Virus record (IMG/VR): IMGVR_UViG_3300037086_000474 | Coordinates: 48,463-112,462 of that record | Direction: 5' to 3' (one strand) | Origin: a virus | DNA length: 64,000 nucleotides | Part shown: one piece after another, positions 35,688 to 43,338 of the stretch | Position numbering within the stretch: the stretch's first letter is position 1 | How the letters are laid out: each line of letters opens with the position of its first letter | Made by a program: the position numbers and the translations under genes | Notes under the pieces: generated by a model | The model's input: the letters and a program-made list of their open reading frames with translations, nothing else | The model's database searches: none | What the model was told of the DNA's origin: nothing

Positions 35688-38468
35688 CTACTGAGTTTCG
35701 ATTATCTGATAATTCCAAGTGTATGTTGTTCCAGTTATTGGAGCTGCCGTAAAATTCACACTAAATCCACTTACTAATGATGTCACAAAAACACCAATTG
35801 TGTTACCCGCAGCATTTGCATTTGTCGGTGTGAGATTAACAATTGGCACAACATTATAAGCAACGTTGAAACTTACCGTAAGTTGAGTTCCTGAAGCGAC
35901 GGCAGCAGATCCAGATGTCAAACTAACAGAACCAGCACTATCTGTAGCATGAGACACAGAAGCAGTGGCACCAGTACCAGCATTAGCATTTGGAGTTGCT
36001 GTTGGAGCTGTAGTTTGAGTACTTTTGAGATGTCCATTATTAAAGACAGCTGAGGTGCTAGCATTAGGAGATAATGATTCAAGGATGTTTTTAGTTGTAC
36101 TAGTTCCTAATACGGCTCCATTTGTGACAAACCAATAGTTGGTCGATCCATCCATTCTGAGTGCATTTGATCCACCATCAAACATTGCACTGTTAGTAAT
36201 TTGAGACACATAAATTCCATAGTCATCAAAGTTTACTGAATTTGCTAACCAAATCATTCCGCCCTTGAAAGTAGTGAATTCAACATGGCTATACTGAAGA
36301 AGGGTCAACAAACCACTAAATTCATTGTTTTCAGAATATGCCAGTTCAACTCCTATACTGCCTCCTCGACCGACACCATTATAAATACCATTAAATATTC
36401 CTCTGATGCGGCTCTTATATAAGGCAAAAAACTGAGCAGTGCCCTGCGTAAGCAAACTAGCATCAACTGATATGGTTGAAGGGAGCGCATATGCAAATGT
36501 AAGTGATGGAGTTCCGCCCGCGGTTGCTGGTTGAGTAATTACAAGAGCTGAACTACTAGTAATGCTCTTGATGAATGTGTTAGAGGGAATTCCAGCACCA
36601 CTCAAAGCTTGGCCTGTCATAAGTCCAGTAGTGCTCAATCCTGTAATACTTGTTGATCCAAGAGTTGTTGTTCCAGTTTGAACGCTATAGGTCATTAGCC
36701 CTGGATTACCAAATATTTCTATATCACCAAAAGAATATTCTTGATTGACATTATTTCCACTTTGAATATCGAGCAAACGCAAGGTGCCAGTCAGTCTATT
36801 TTTAGAAATATAAGCAAAGTGTGTAGAGTTTGAATCGTCATGAGGAGTCACACCAGCGCAGAATGAGAATCCATGTCTCATTGACCATGAATTGAACATA
36901 ACGTCTGGTTGCAAGTGAAAGTCGATAAAATGATCTGTTCCGGGCTGTGGAGTCCAGAATGTTGAGTTTGTACCACCACTATTATAAGTACTACCAGCAT
37001 CAGCTCTTCCAAGATGCACAGGTCCTAAACCAATTGTGCAAATTTTTCTCTTCGTCATATCACAATAGAAAATGCTTGGAATTTGGAATGAAAGGCTAAC
37101 TGTGGCTGAAGCGGTGGCGGGTTGTGAAAGAGTAAGGGTCCCTAAATTCATCGTTGCACTAAAGCTAATAGCTGTGACCGTAGTTCCAGATTGAATCCCA
37201 GAACCAGTCACTGTTTGACCAATCATCGCATTAGCTACATAACTGACATTATTGACTGTTGAACCACTGCTTGCCGTTGTACCTGTTACTTGAAGAGGCA
37301 CATTGACTGTAAATGGCACATCAGAAGCTGTTGCAGTAGCAGCATGAGAAATTGTTACACTAGAGGCTCCAACTGTAGTCATTGAAGCAGTACCAGACTG
37401 AACAGCATTATTGCTTACTTGTATACTGGTACCACCAGGCAAAATGGCAGTAATTCTAGAGGCTGGTAAATATGATTGACTACTACCTGAATACACGGTT
37501 TGTCCAACCCACAAAGCAGCAGTGCTTGAAAAACCTGTGACTATATTGCTTCCAGTAGTATAGCTGACTGTTCCAAAAAATCCACCAGCAATAAAACTTT
37601 GTCCACTGATTGTAGTGTTGACGGGAATGCCTGGTCCAGTGATTGTCTGTCCATTGATTGCCGGGAGATAAGTGTATCCAAAATCGTAAACCGTAGTCGA
37701 TCCGGTTATAGTAGTTCCATATATTGTAAGATTATTGGAAGTAGGAGTGTAGACGCCTGCAGGAAGCATTATGACCCAGTCATTGCCGTTTTGAGTGAGA
37801 GTGTCATCTGCACGAGGAATAGAAGCCCATGCTGCATTGAGATCAGTTCCAAATTGTTTGACTCCATAGCTAGACAGTCCTTGCATATTGTTTGGAAAAA
37901 CTGTGATCTGGCTGAAACTCAAATTTGAAGCTAGAGCTGACTTGACGGCCTTTTGAGTTGGATAGAGAGTGTCAGAATTTGCCGTAAAACTGGCATCAGT
38001 TGATTTATTACTAATATTTTCAGGAGTAAATCCAAGTGCATTTTGTTTGCTGTTGAAAGTAGTCCAATCTGTTGATGAAAGAGCTCCCAATACTGAACCA
38101 GTTGCTGTTGGAATATTGGCTATATTACTCCAATCTAAATCTGTGGCAGAAATGCTATCTCCAACAAATTTGCCACTAATATACAAATTACCAGTTTGAT
38201 AAGTGACATTAGTTATTTGAATGGTGTGGAATACATTTCTAGTAGATCCAACGGCCGTAGAAACCCTCGAAGACAAATCAATGGCTTCAATTCCAATAGT
38301 ATAATCTACGCCCTGAGACAGCAGGGTGCCTCCACCCGAGGCAGCAGTTCTAATGACCAAATCTTGTTGAATAAACCAGTCATGGTCTAATTGAAAAATA
38401 GAGCTGCCAACGTTTGTCTTAAGATTATCAGCAAAAATCAATCCTGTAAGGATTAGATTCATCAACAT
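35688..38468 (-). CDS. Tail spike or fibre protein, 926 aa
   Basis: Long, Ser/Thr/Gly-rich and beta-dominated, typical of phage fibres. The N-terminal 110 residues contain a strand-rich region with LSSRVSTAVGSTRNVFHTIQI, then DWSNIANIPTATGSVLGALSS and TLYPTQKAVKSAL, motifs common in fibre shafts. The middle has repeated GQTITGPGIPVNTTI-type strands (also GQTVTGSGIQSGTTV and GQALSGAGIPSNTFI). A parallel beta-helix around residues 530-800 is plausible. It starts behind TTAGGAG. It probably forms a tail spike. No catalytic motif can be named. Confidence 0.7.
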   Translation of the reverse strand: MLMNLILTGLIFADNLKTNVGSSIFQLDHDWFIQQDLVIRTAASGGGTLLSQGVDYTIGIEAIDLSSRVSTAVGSTRNVFHTIQITNVTYQTGNLYISGKFVGDSISATDLDWSNIANIPTATGSVLGALSSTDWTTFNSKQNALGFTPENISNKSTDASFTANSDTLYPTQKAVKSALASNLSFSQITVFPNNMQGLSSYGVKQFGTDLNAAWASIPRADDTLTQNGNDWVIMLPAGVYTPTSNNLTIYGTTITGSTTVYDFGYTYLPAINGQTITGPGIPVNTTISGQSFIAGGFFGTVSYTTGSNIVTGFSSTAALWVGQTVYSGSSQSYLPASRITAILPGGTSIQVSNNAVQSGTASMTTVGASSVTISHAATATASDVPFTVNVPLQVTGTTASSGSTVNNVSYVANAMIGQTVTGSGIQSGTTVTAISFSATMNLGTLTLSQPATASATVSLSFQIPSIFYCDMTKRKICTIGLGPVHLGRADAGSTYNSGGTNSTFWTPQPGTDHFIDFHLQPDVMFNSWSMRHGFSFCAGVTPHDDSNSTHFAYISKNRLTGTLRLLDIQSGNNVNQEYSFGDIEIFGNPGLMTYSVQTGTTTLGSTSITGLSTTGLMTGQALSGAGIPSNTFIKSITSSSALVITQPATAGGTPSLTFAYALPSTISVDASLLTQGTAQFFALYKSRIRGIFNGIYNGVGRGGSIGVELAYSENNEFSGLLTLLQYSHVEFTTFKGGMIWLANSVNFDDYGIYVSQITNSAMFDGGSNALRMDGSTNYWFVTNGAVLGTSTTKNILESLSPNASTSAVFNNGHLKSTQTTAPTATPNANAGTGATASVSHATDSAGSVSLTSGSAAVASGTQLTVSFNVAYNVVPIVNLTPTNANAAGNTIGVFVTSLVSGFSVNFTAAPITGTTYTWNYQIIETQ

Positions 38469-38482
38469 AATATTTCTCCTAA

Positions 38483-39724
38483 TTAGGCATAATAACTATC
38501 GTCGCCATAATAAGCACTATCTGAAATGGCTTCACTATAGTACTCCGTTAGTTCGACGGTCGTTGGTGGAAGATATGAACTTTCAGTTATTGAACTGGGT
38601 GCTATGTTGAGAGCAACTCTTGGAGAATAAACCAAGCCCCCATTGCCTTGAGTATCTGCATAGCAATAAATTTGAATAACGTCTCCAGCTGAAAAATCGA
38701 GACTTAGAGAAGAATTGACATATTTCCCTGCAGCAAGATTGAAATAAAAGAGATCTGTGTCAACACCATTTTTTCTGATTGAGAATTTTTTTGTTTGATT
38801 TCCATGACCACCAGCAGCTGAAACTCCAAGAATTGTACCACCACTGAGAGCTGTCCATCCGGTGGCATGATCACTTTGATTGTTTGTTGATAGATAAACT
38901 CCATTTCCATATCTGATTTCATATGAAACATTTCTCTTATCTGCAGACAGCCATTTTCCTCTTGTTGAATCGAACACATACAACATACCATTCACTACGG
39001 TCATTTGTCCAGCAGAAAGATTTGTAGTTGGAGCAGTGGTTATTGATACAATTTCAAATGGAGCATTTGAAGAAGTCGTTGAGTTTAAAATCACTGGCCC
39101 ATTACTATCAATAATAATAGTAGAGTTGTTTTCGTAGGCATCTTGTAAAGACACGTTGGCTGTTGATCCACTAATTCCTTTTGGTCCAATGTATCTATAA
39201 ACTCTAGCCCAAAGAGGAGTACTCCATCCCATGATGGATGCAGTATTGGCTGCACCAAGCACCACGAATCCCAATTTGTAAGATGGAATCCAAGCACCTT
39301 GAGTTGTTGAAATCTCTGTTCCAACTCCAGTTCCAGAACCATTGTCCTGGAACAAACGCATTGCATAGCCTTGTCCGAAAATCTGTGGGAGAAGCCAATT
39401 ATCATATATTCCAGAGGAAGGAGTGTCGAGAGTAATATAGGCTGCCCAAGCTCTGTAGTTTGTTCCATTTACAAGAGACAACTTGATGTCCCTTTTTTCA
39501 ATGGTTCCGGGGTTTGCAGTGACATTATCGTCAGCAGCTGTAGAATCGGCAGCGGGCGGGACGGCATTGGCCCACAGATCTTGATTGACTAGAAATGGTC
39601 TCCAAGAGTTTTTCTCTTCATACCATTGGAGTCCCGTGGCATCCGAGGTATTGCTCAAGCCTTGAATACCAAAAACCATTTTGAGGCTCAGATTGAGTTT
39701 TTCAATAGAAGTCAGATCGGCCAT
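38483..39724 (-). CDS. Tail protein with shared C-terminal fibre module, 413 aa
   Basis: 413 residues, start ATGGCCGATCTG without a strong Shine-Dalgarno sequence. The N-terminal 200 residues (RPFLVNQDLWANAVPP, ARVYRYIGPKGISG) look like a virion-anchoring domain. From about residue 230 the sequence ITTAPTTNLSAGQ, YVFDSTRGKWLSAD and LDFSAGD parallels the C-termini of both plus-strand fibre proteins. It is probably the anchor or tip partner of the 926-residue spike with which it is co-transcribed (14-nt gap). Confidence 0.65.
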   Translation of the reverse strand: MADLTSIEKLNLSLKMVFGIQGLSNTSDATGLQWYEEKNSWRPFLVNQDLWANAVPPAADSTAADDNVTANPGTIEKRDIKLSLVNGTNYRAWAAYITLDTPSSGIYDNWLLPQIFGQGYAMRLFQDNGSGTGVGTEISTTQGAWIPSYKLGFVVLGAANTASIMGWSTPLWARVYRYIGPKGISGSTANVSLQDAYENNSTIIIDSNGPVILNSTTSSNAPFEIVSITTAPTTNLSAGQMTVVNGMLYVFDSTRGKWLSADKRNVSYEIRYGNGVYLSTNNQSDHATGWTALSGGTILGVSAAGGHGNQTKKFSIRKNGVDTDLFYFNLAAGKYVNSSLSLDFSAGDVIQIYCYADTQGNGGLVYSPRVALNIAPSSITESSYLPPTTVELTEYYSEAISDSAYYGDDSYYA

Positions 39725-39733
39725 TGTTGTTTC

Positions 39734-40009
39734 CTATTCTAGAATTGTTTTGAAGAATCGTTTTTGAACCCAATCTTTTTCATCTGATGATACAGACTTC
39801 CAAAACATGTCCCACGTGATGTTTTCGTTTTTGCCTATAGGTTTGTAGATTTTTTTTTCAAACTGAAACTTTGAGTTCTTGTGTGAATAGACATCATGTC
39901 CATCTTCATCATTGATTTTTTCCCAACCAAGGATAAACAAATAAGCCTCACCAAAATCAAAAATTACAGCTTCCTCACCACTACCAGTGTATTCGTAATA
40001 TACTTCCAT
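39734..40009 (-). CDS. Hypothetical small protein, 91 aa
   Basis: An acidic and aromatic protein, MEVYYEYTGSGEEAVIFDFG, ending with the helix DEKDWVQKRFFKTILE. It is paralogous to the minus-strand gene at 63704-63964 (MQIFYSYYDTGTEIVIW and DREWMMRKMIQTVLI). An AAAGATAA box lies 4 nt before its ATG with no Shine-Dalgarno sequence. Confidence 0.6.
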   Translation of the reverse strand: MEVYYEYTGSGEEAVIFDFGEAYLFILGWEKINDEDGHDVYSHKNSKFQFEKKIYKPIGKNENITWDMFWKSVSSDEKDWVQKRFFKTILE

Positions 40010-40013
40010 GAAG

Positions 40014-40021
40014 TTATCTTT
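40014..40021 (-). promoter_or_regulatory. Candidate late-promoter box AAAGATAA (leftward)
   Basis: TTATCTTT on the plus strand reads AAAGATAA leftward, 4 nt before the ATG of the 91-residue gene. It abuts a rightward early-type promoter at 40025-40053. Confidence 0.45.
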
Positions 40022-40024
40022 CGT

Positions 40025-40053
40025 TTTAGAGCCGAAAAAGCATAGTTTAGAAT
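40025..40053 (+). promoter_or_regulatory. Early-type promoter TTTAGA-17-TAGAAT
   Basis: TTTAGA at 40025-40030 and TAGAAT at 40048-40053 with a 17-nt spacer. It starts the rightward block. The predicted start site falls after an in-frame ATG at 40052 and before that at 40070, favouring the latter start for the first gene. Confidence 0.55.
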
Positions 40054-40069
40054 GAAAGTAGGTGTAAAG

Positions 40070-40255
40070 ATGGCAAACAAACTGGCTTTATGGTTTCTTT
40101 GGGGTGGGGTAGTTGTAGTAACAACCAGTACAGTGATGTTTATCACACATCTGATCCCCGCATCAATTGGCATACTTGTCACCATCATTGCTGGTCTGTG
40201 TGTCATTCTAAGCACGGAGATCAGTAAGTTCATCCTCAAGCTTTTGAAGAGGTAG
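40070..40255 (+). CDS. Two-span membrane protein, 61 aa
   Basis: I chose the ATG at 40070, 6 nt after GTAGGT. The ATG at 40052 overlaps the presumed promoter. Two hydrophobic segments (LWFLWGGVVVVTTSTVMFI and IPASIGILVTIIAGLCVIL), with a basic C-terminus. It is the first gene of the rightward block. The role is unknown; a host-envelope protein is plausible. Confidence 0.55.
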   Translation: MANKLALWFLWGGVVVVTTSTVMFITHLIPASIGILVTIIAGLCVILSTEISKFILKLLKR

Positions 40256-40259
40256 AGAA

Positions 40260-40475
40260 ATGGAAAGTGCCATCATTCATGTCTTAACTATTATCGTAGG
40301 TGCCGTGCTTTGTGCAGCACTATCTGGCTTCATCTTCAAGCGTTTCATCAGTCACCTGAAGATGGGGTACAATGCACAGATGCTCATCATGGTTCCAATT
40401 TTCATGGTGATCATGATTGCCTACGGTGTATCACTCATCGCTATTTGGAACTCACTCGGATTGATAGGGAAATGA
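40260..40475 (+). CDS. Two-span membrane protein, 71 aa
   Basis: Two hydrophobic segments (IHVLTIIVGAVLCAALSGFIF and AQMLIMVPIFMVIMIAYGVSL) joined by a short basic loop. It follows the previous membrane-protein gene by 4 nt and overlaps the next by ATGA. The pair may work together. The function is unknown. Confidence 0.55.
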   Translation: MESAIIHVLTIIVGAVLCAALSGFIFKRFISHLKMGYNAQMLIMVPIFMVIMIAYGVSLIAIWNSLGLIGK

Positions 40476-40900
40476 TGAACGAGCACGAAATCGAGTTCGC
40501 TGATCAGACGGCGAAGAGAGGTTTCGAGGCCTCTCACTCGATGGACAAATACCTTGAAAAGGTCATTCGAGCCAGCGTGGCTTACGCTGATGCTATCAAG
40601 GTGACCAATCCCCATAGTTGGACTTTCAAGTTTGATCTTGGTGATTGGTTTGTTAGAATCAAGGATGCAAGTGATCGATGGAATGAAAGAAATTACCACT
40701 ATTTCTTGCTCAAGTATAAGAAAGTCACGCTCGTTCGCCTTGATTGGGTCATAGCGAAAACTGAGGGCAAAAAGCATCCTCAGGTAGTGAGTGTCACAGA
40801 GTTGGCAAAGGATCAACTTTTTTATATCACTGAATATGTCAATCATGTAGATGTCGAGCTCACTCAAATGAGCACAATGATGGAGAAGGTCAATCTCTAG
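40472..40900 (+). CDS. Hypothetical protein, 142 aa
   Basis: I chose the ATG at 40472 (ATGA overlap; a second ATG follows directly). Soluble and mixed, with EFADQTAKRGFEASHSMDKY at the N-terminus and SWTFKFDLGDWFVRIKDASD in the middle. No recognised domain. Confidence 0.55.
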   Translation: MMNEHEIEFADQTAKRGFEASHSMDKYLEKVIRASVAYADAIKVTNPHSWTFKFDLGDWFVRIKDASDRWNERNYHYFLLKYKKVTLVRLDWVIAKTEGKKHPQVVSVTELAKDQLFYITEYVNHVDVELTQMSTMMEKVNL

Positions 40901-40905
40901 AATGT

Positions 40906-40934
40906 TTTAGAGATAGGGCAATGTAAGGTATAAT
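40906..40934 (+). promoter_or_regulatory. Early-type promoter TTTAGA-17-TATAAT
   Basis: TTTAGA (40906-40911), 17-nt spacer, perfect TATAAT (40929-40934). The methyltransferase ATG lies 6 nt further on, so the predicted transcript begins at about the AUG. Confidence 0.65.
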
Positions 40935-40940
40935 GATCCC

Positions 40941-41723
40941 ATGATCAAAGAGAATGGAATAGTAGACTACATGACCTACAATGAGGGCATGAAGAAGTCC
41001 CTTTTGGACAAGATCTTCTTCATGGACAAAATCGACGCCAGAGTCATCATTGATTACGGGTGCGCTGATGGAGTTCTCATTCACTTTCTTTCCACTCTCT
41101 TCCCCGAACTTTACTACATCGGTTATGACATCGACGAGAAGATGCTCGAAAAGGCAAGGGAGCGCTGTGGAAACAACGAGCAGCGGTTTCTTTTCACGTC
41201 TGATTGGAGCAAAGTCGAAGAGCATGCTGGGCAGGGGCTCAATGCGATCGTCCTCTCTTCGGTCATCCACGAGGTCTATGCTTATGGAACCCGAGCAGAT
41301 GTGGACAACATGTGGAACCGCGTCTTTTCTGGAAAGTTTGATTACATCGTCATCCGTGACATGGTCCCTTCCACCTCTCTCGACAAGGTTTCGAACATCA
41401 ACGACGTGGCTAATATCTACAAGAAGGGTGACAAGGCCTACCTCCATGAGTTCGAAAAAGTGTGGGGCACAATCGAATCCAACAAGAATCTCATTCACTT
41501 TCTTTTGAAGTATCGCTATACTGACAACTGGGACAGGGAGGTTCGAGAGAATTATCTCCCCATCACTCGTGAGGAACTTCTCTCCTCTATTCCTGATGCA
41601 TACGAAATCGAATTTCATGAGCACTTCATCCTTCCTTTTCTCAAGAACATCGTGAAGCAGGATTTCAACATCACAATCAAAGACAACACCCATCTGAAAC
41701 TTGTTCTCAAGAGGGTAGTGTGA
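40941..41723 (+). CDS. Class I SAM-dependent methyltransferase, 260 aa
   Basis: The Rossmann methyltransferase motifs are in order: motif I VIIDYGCADGVL (about residue 36), motif II acidic GYDID, and motif IV-like AIVLSSVIHEV. The remainder is helical. The substrate is not evident. The shape is that of small-molecule or tRNA-type methyltransferases rather than DNA methylases, because no NPPY or similar motif is present. Promoter just upstream and no clear Shine-Dalgarno sequence at the first ATG. An internal ATG at 40988 preceded by GAGGG would be a shorter alternative. GTGTGA overlap with the next gene. Confidence 0.75.
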   Translation: MIKENGIVDYMTYNEGMKKSLLDKIFFMDKIDARVIIDYGCADGVLIHFLSTLFPELYYIGYDIDEKMLEKARERCGNNEQRFLFTSDWSKVEEHAGQGLNAIVLSSVIHEVYAYGTRADVDNMWNRVFSGKFDYIVIRDMVPSTSLDKVSNINDVANIYKKGDKAYLHEFEKVWGTIESNKNLIHFLLKYRYTDNWDREVRENYLPITREELLSSIPDAYEIEFHEHFILPFLKNIVKQDFNITIKDNTHLKLVLKRVV

Positions 41724-42007
41724 AGAAGAGAAAGGCATTCTACAAAGAGATCACCCAGTGCGTTGTTGGAGAATGTCCGTTCTCTGAGTGGCAAGAAGAT
41801 GCTAATGGTCCTGACGGCATTCATTGCAACCACCCGCAAGGCCATTGGGGATTAATTATAAGTGACAATGAAGTTGAAAGATGGCACAAGGAACATAAAG
41901 GGAAACACTTTCCTTTTCATATTCCGAAGGATTGCCCCTTGGACGACTATGATCTCTTTTATGCGGCCGTAAATGCCATAAAGGAAAAAGGCAATGAGCA
42001 ACACTGA
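41720..42007 (+). CDS. Cys/His-rich hypothetical protein, 95 aa
   Basis: GTG start at 41720 overlapping the methyltransferase stop. C and H residues in TQCVVGECPFSEW and GIHCNHPQGHW suggest a zinc- or Fe-S-binding site. The rest includes DCPLDDYDLFYAAVN. The function is unknown. It overlaps the next gene by 14 nt. Confidence 0.5.
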   Translation: MKKRKAFYKEITQCVVGECPFSEWQEDANGPDGIHCNHPQGHWGLIISDNEVERWHKEHKGKHFPFHIPKDCPLDDYDLFYAAVNAIKEKGNEQH

Positions 42008-42398
42008 TCTCGTGGATAGTGTTCTTCGTGAAATTCCTCAAGAACTAGATCCAAAATCTCCTCGAAAAAGGAGATTTGTTTGTGAGACCGCCAATCTCAC
42101 AATTTTCTACAATTATCCTATGGGTGACATCATTGTCAGTGCTGAACTTTGTCTGGCCGATGTCCATGTTGGTTCTGCGCGAGTGATGAATGTATACATT
42201 GAGAGTGATGATTACTATAAGAAGTTTACCATCGCACCAGCCAAAAGAACCATTGCTGGTCTTGTCCGAAGCAATGCTGTGGGGCACATGAATCTCGACA
42301 AGACTGAGATACTTGAGAGGATCAAGTTTTGTACTCAAGATCTTGAATATAACATCATTGATTTCTTGATCACAAGAATCAAGAAGTACATGTACTAA
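41994..42398 (+). CDS. Hypothetical protein, 134 aa
   Basis: Mixed alpha/beta, LVDSVLREIPQELDPKSPRK at the N-terminus, ending in a basic helix (DFLITRIKKYMY). A perfect 9-bp hairpin (42054-42077) lies early in the gene. No recognised domain. Confidence 0.5.
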   Translation: MSNTDLVDSVLREIPQELDPKSPRKRRFVCETANLTIFYNYPMGDIIVSAELCLADVHVGSARVMNVYIESDDYYKKFTIAPAKRTIAGLVRSNAVGHMNLDKTEILERIKFCTQDLEYNIIDFLITRIKKYMY

Positions 42399-42408
42399 AG
42401 GAGAAAAA

Positions 42409-42639
42409 ATGATTACGTATCACGACATTGAAGTAAGGGTTACGGAATTTTGCATCAGCGATCTCAATAATGAGATCCTTGTGAAGGTTGAGACTGAAGA
42501 GGGAAATCGCTGGTCGAATGGTTGGGTTGCTGGACTCGATCTCGTTTTCACCGGTGATGACAGTTTGAAGGCAGTTTGCGATGGTATTGCAGCTGATGAA
42601 ATCCGATCTCGTCCTCCCGAGGAAAACAAGACCAACTAG
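42409..42639 (+). CDS. Hypothetical protein, 76 aa
   Basis: Start ATG at 42409 behind AAAGGAG. Acidic, beta-rich (DIEVRVTEFCISDLNNEILV), ending in a disordered charged tail. The function is unknown. Confidence 0.5.
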   Translation: MITYHDIEVRVTEFCISDLNNEILVKVETEEGNRWSNGWVAGLDLVFTGDDSLKAVCDGIAADEIRSRPPEENKTN

Positions 42640-42753
42640 ATGGGCATGCCTCAAGAACCATTTCTGAAAAAGATTGTTGACAGTTTCATACTCGATCCTC
42701 ATGGCATTCATGGAATCGAGCATTGGATCAGGGCCTATGAGAATGGCTATTAG
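42640..42753 (+). CDS. Short protein with HGxxxWxRxxENG motif, 37 aa
   Basis: ATG at 42640 directly follows the previous stop and reads MGMPQEPFLKKIVDSF to a TAG at 42753. The core HGIHGIEHWIRAYENG resembles a short motif that recurs in small phage and bacterial proteins of unknown function (HG..HW.R...NG). Perfect head-to-tail contact with the previous gene supports it. Confidence 0.5.
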   Translation: MGMPQEPFLKKIVDSFILDPHGIHGIEHWIRAYENGY

Positions 42754-42769
42754 CCTGTGAACTTCTCAT

Positions 42770-42798
42770 TTTAGAGCCTTTAGTGGTTGTTGTATTAT
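42770..42798 (+). promoter_or_regulatory. Early-type promoter TTTAGA-17-TATTAT
   Basis: TTTAGA (42770-42775), 17-nt spacer, TATTAT (42793-42798) preceded by TG. The next ATG (42805) lies 6 nt downstream with no Shine-Dalgarno sequence. Confidence 0.6.
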
Positions 42799-42804
42799 CA
42801 TTTT

Positions 42805-43251
42805 ATGAAGCAAACAACCATACAAATACTCTCCGAAGATGTGAAGAAGTTAGTAAAGCAGATTTCTTCCTACGAAGAGCAGGGCATGACATTCTTTGCA
42901 GCCAATGAAAAGGCAATCGATGAGATTCTTCCGAATTACGATTTCTTTTGGCAGCTTGTTATTCTTGCGGCTATTTGCCGCAGGTGTGTTCAGGTGGATA
43001 ACGCCCGTTTGGGTGGCAATGACAAAACTTTCATCGATATATATCTCAAGAACAAGAATCATGAGGATCTCTGTAAACGTATCATCAAAGATCTGACTCG
43101 GAAAGACAATAAGGTTGGTACCGAAGTCGATTTCACCCGTGATGATTGGAACAATGAAACCGAGAAACTCATGGATGAGCTGTTGAAAACCGACGACACC
43201 TTCAGATATGATGGCATTGTGGATGCCCGCCAGATAATGTTTGGGTTCTAG
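42805..43251 (+). CDS. Hypothetical protein, 148 aa
   Basis: I chose the ATG at 42805. A non-ATG start at 42787 lies in the promoter spacer. Helical and charged, beginning MKQTTIQILSEDVKKLVKQI, with a central FWQLVILAAICRRCVQV. The predicted transcription start is at the AUG. A strong terminator follows, so it forms a single-gene unit. The function is unknown. Confidence 0.55.
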   Translation: MKQTTIQILSEDVKKLVKQISSYEEQGMTFFAANEKAIDEILPNYDFFWQLVILAAICRRCVQVDNARLGGNDKTFIDIYLKNKNHEDLCKRIIKDLTRKDNKVGTEVDFTRDDWNNETEKLMDELLKTDDTFRYDGIVDARQIMFGF

Positions 43252-43271
43252 GTGAAAAACACAGAAAAATT

Positions 43272-43301
43272 AAAGGGGAGCAAGAGCTTCCCTTTCTTTT
43301 T
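43272..43301 (+). terminator. Intrinsic terminator
   Basis: AAAGGGGAGC-AAGA-GCTTCCCTTT, a 10-bp stem with one G-T pair, followed by CTTTTT. Confidence 0.75.
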
Positions 43302-43310
43302 AGCATACTT
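43302..43310 (+). promoter_or_regulatory. Intergenic motif AGCATACTT
   Basis: This copy lies directly after the terminator and 28 nt before the pncB ATG, so pncB is likely transcribed from here. GAGGAGG lies between. Confidence 0.4.
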
Positions 43311-43338
43311 CAATGTGAAGGCAGCTGAGGAGGAATAG

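Noticed and set aside
40890-41738. 282-residue leftward open frame opposite the methyltransferase gene
   Set aside because: It is an antisense shadow. The rightward frame has methyltransferase motifs and a promoter.
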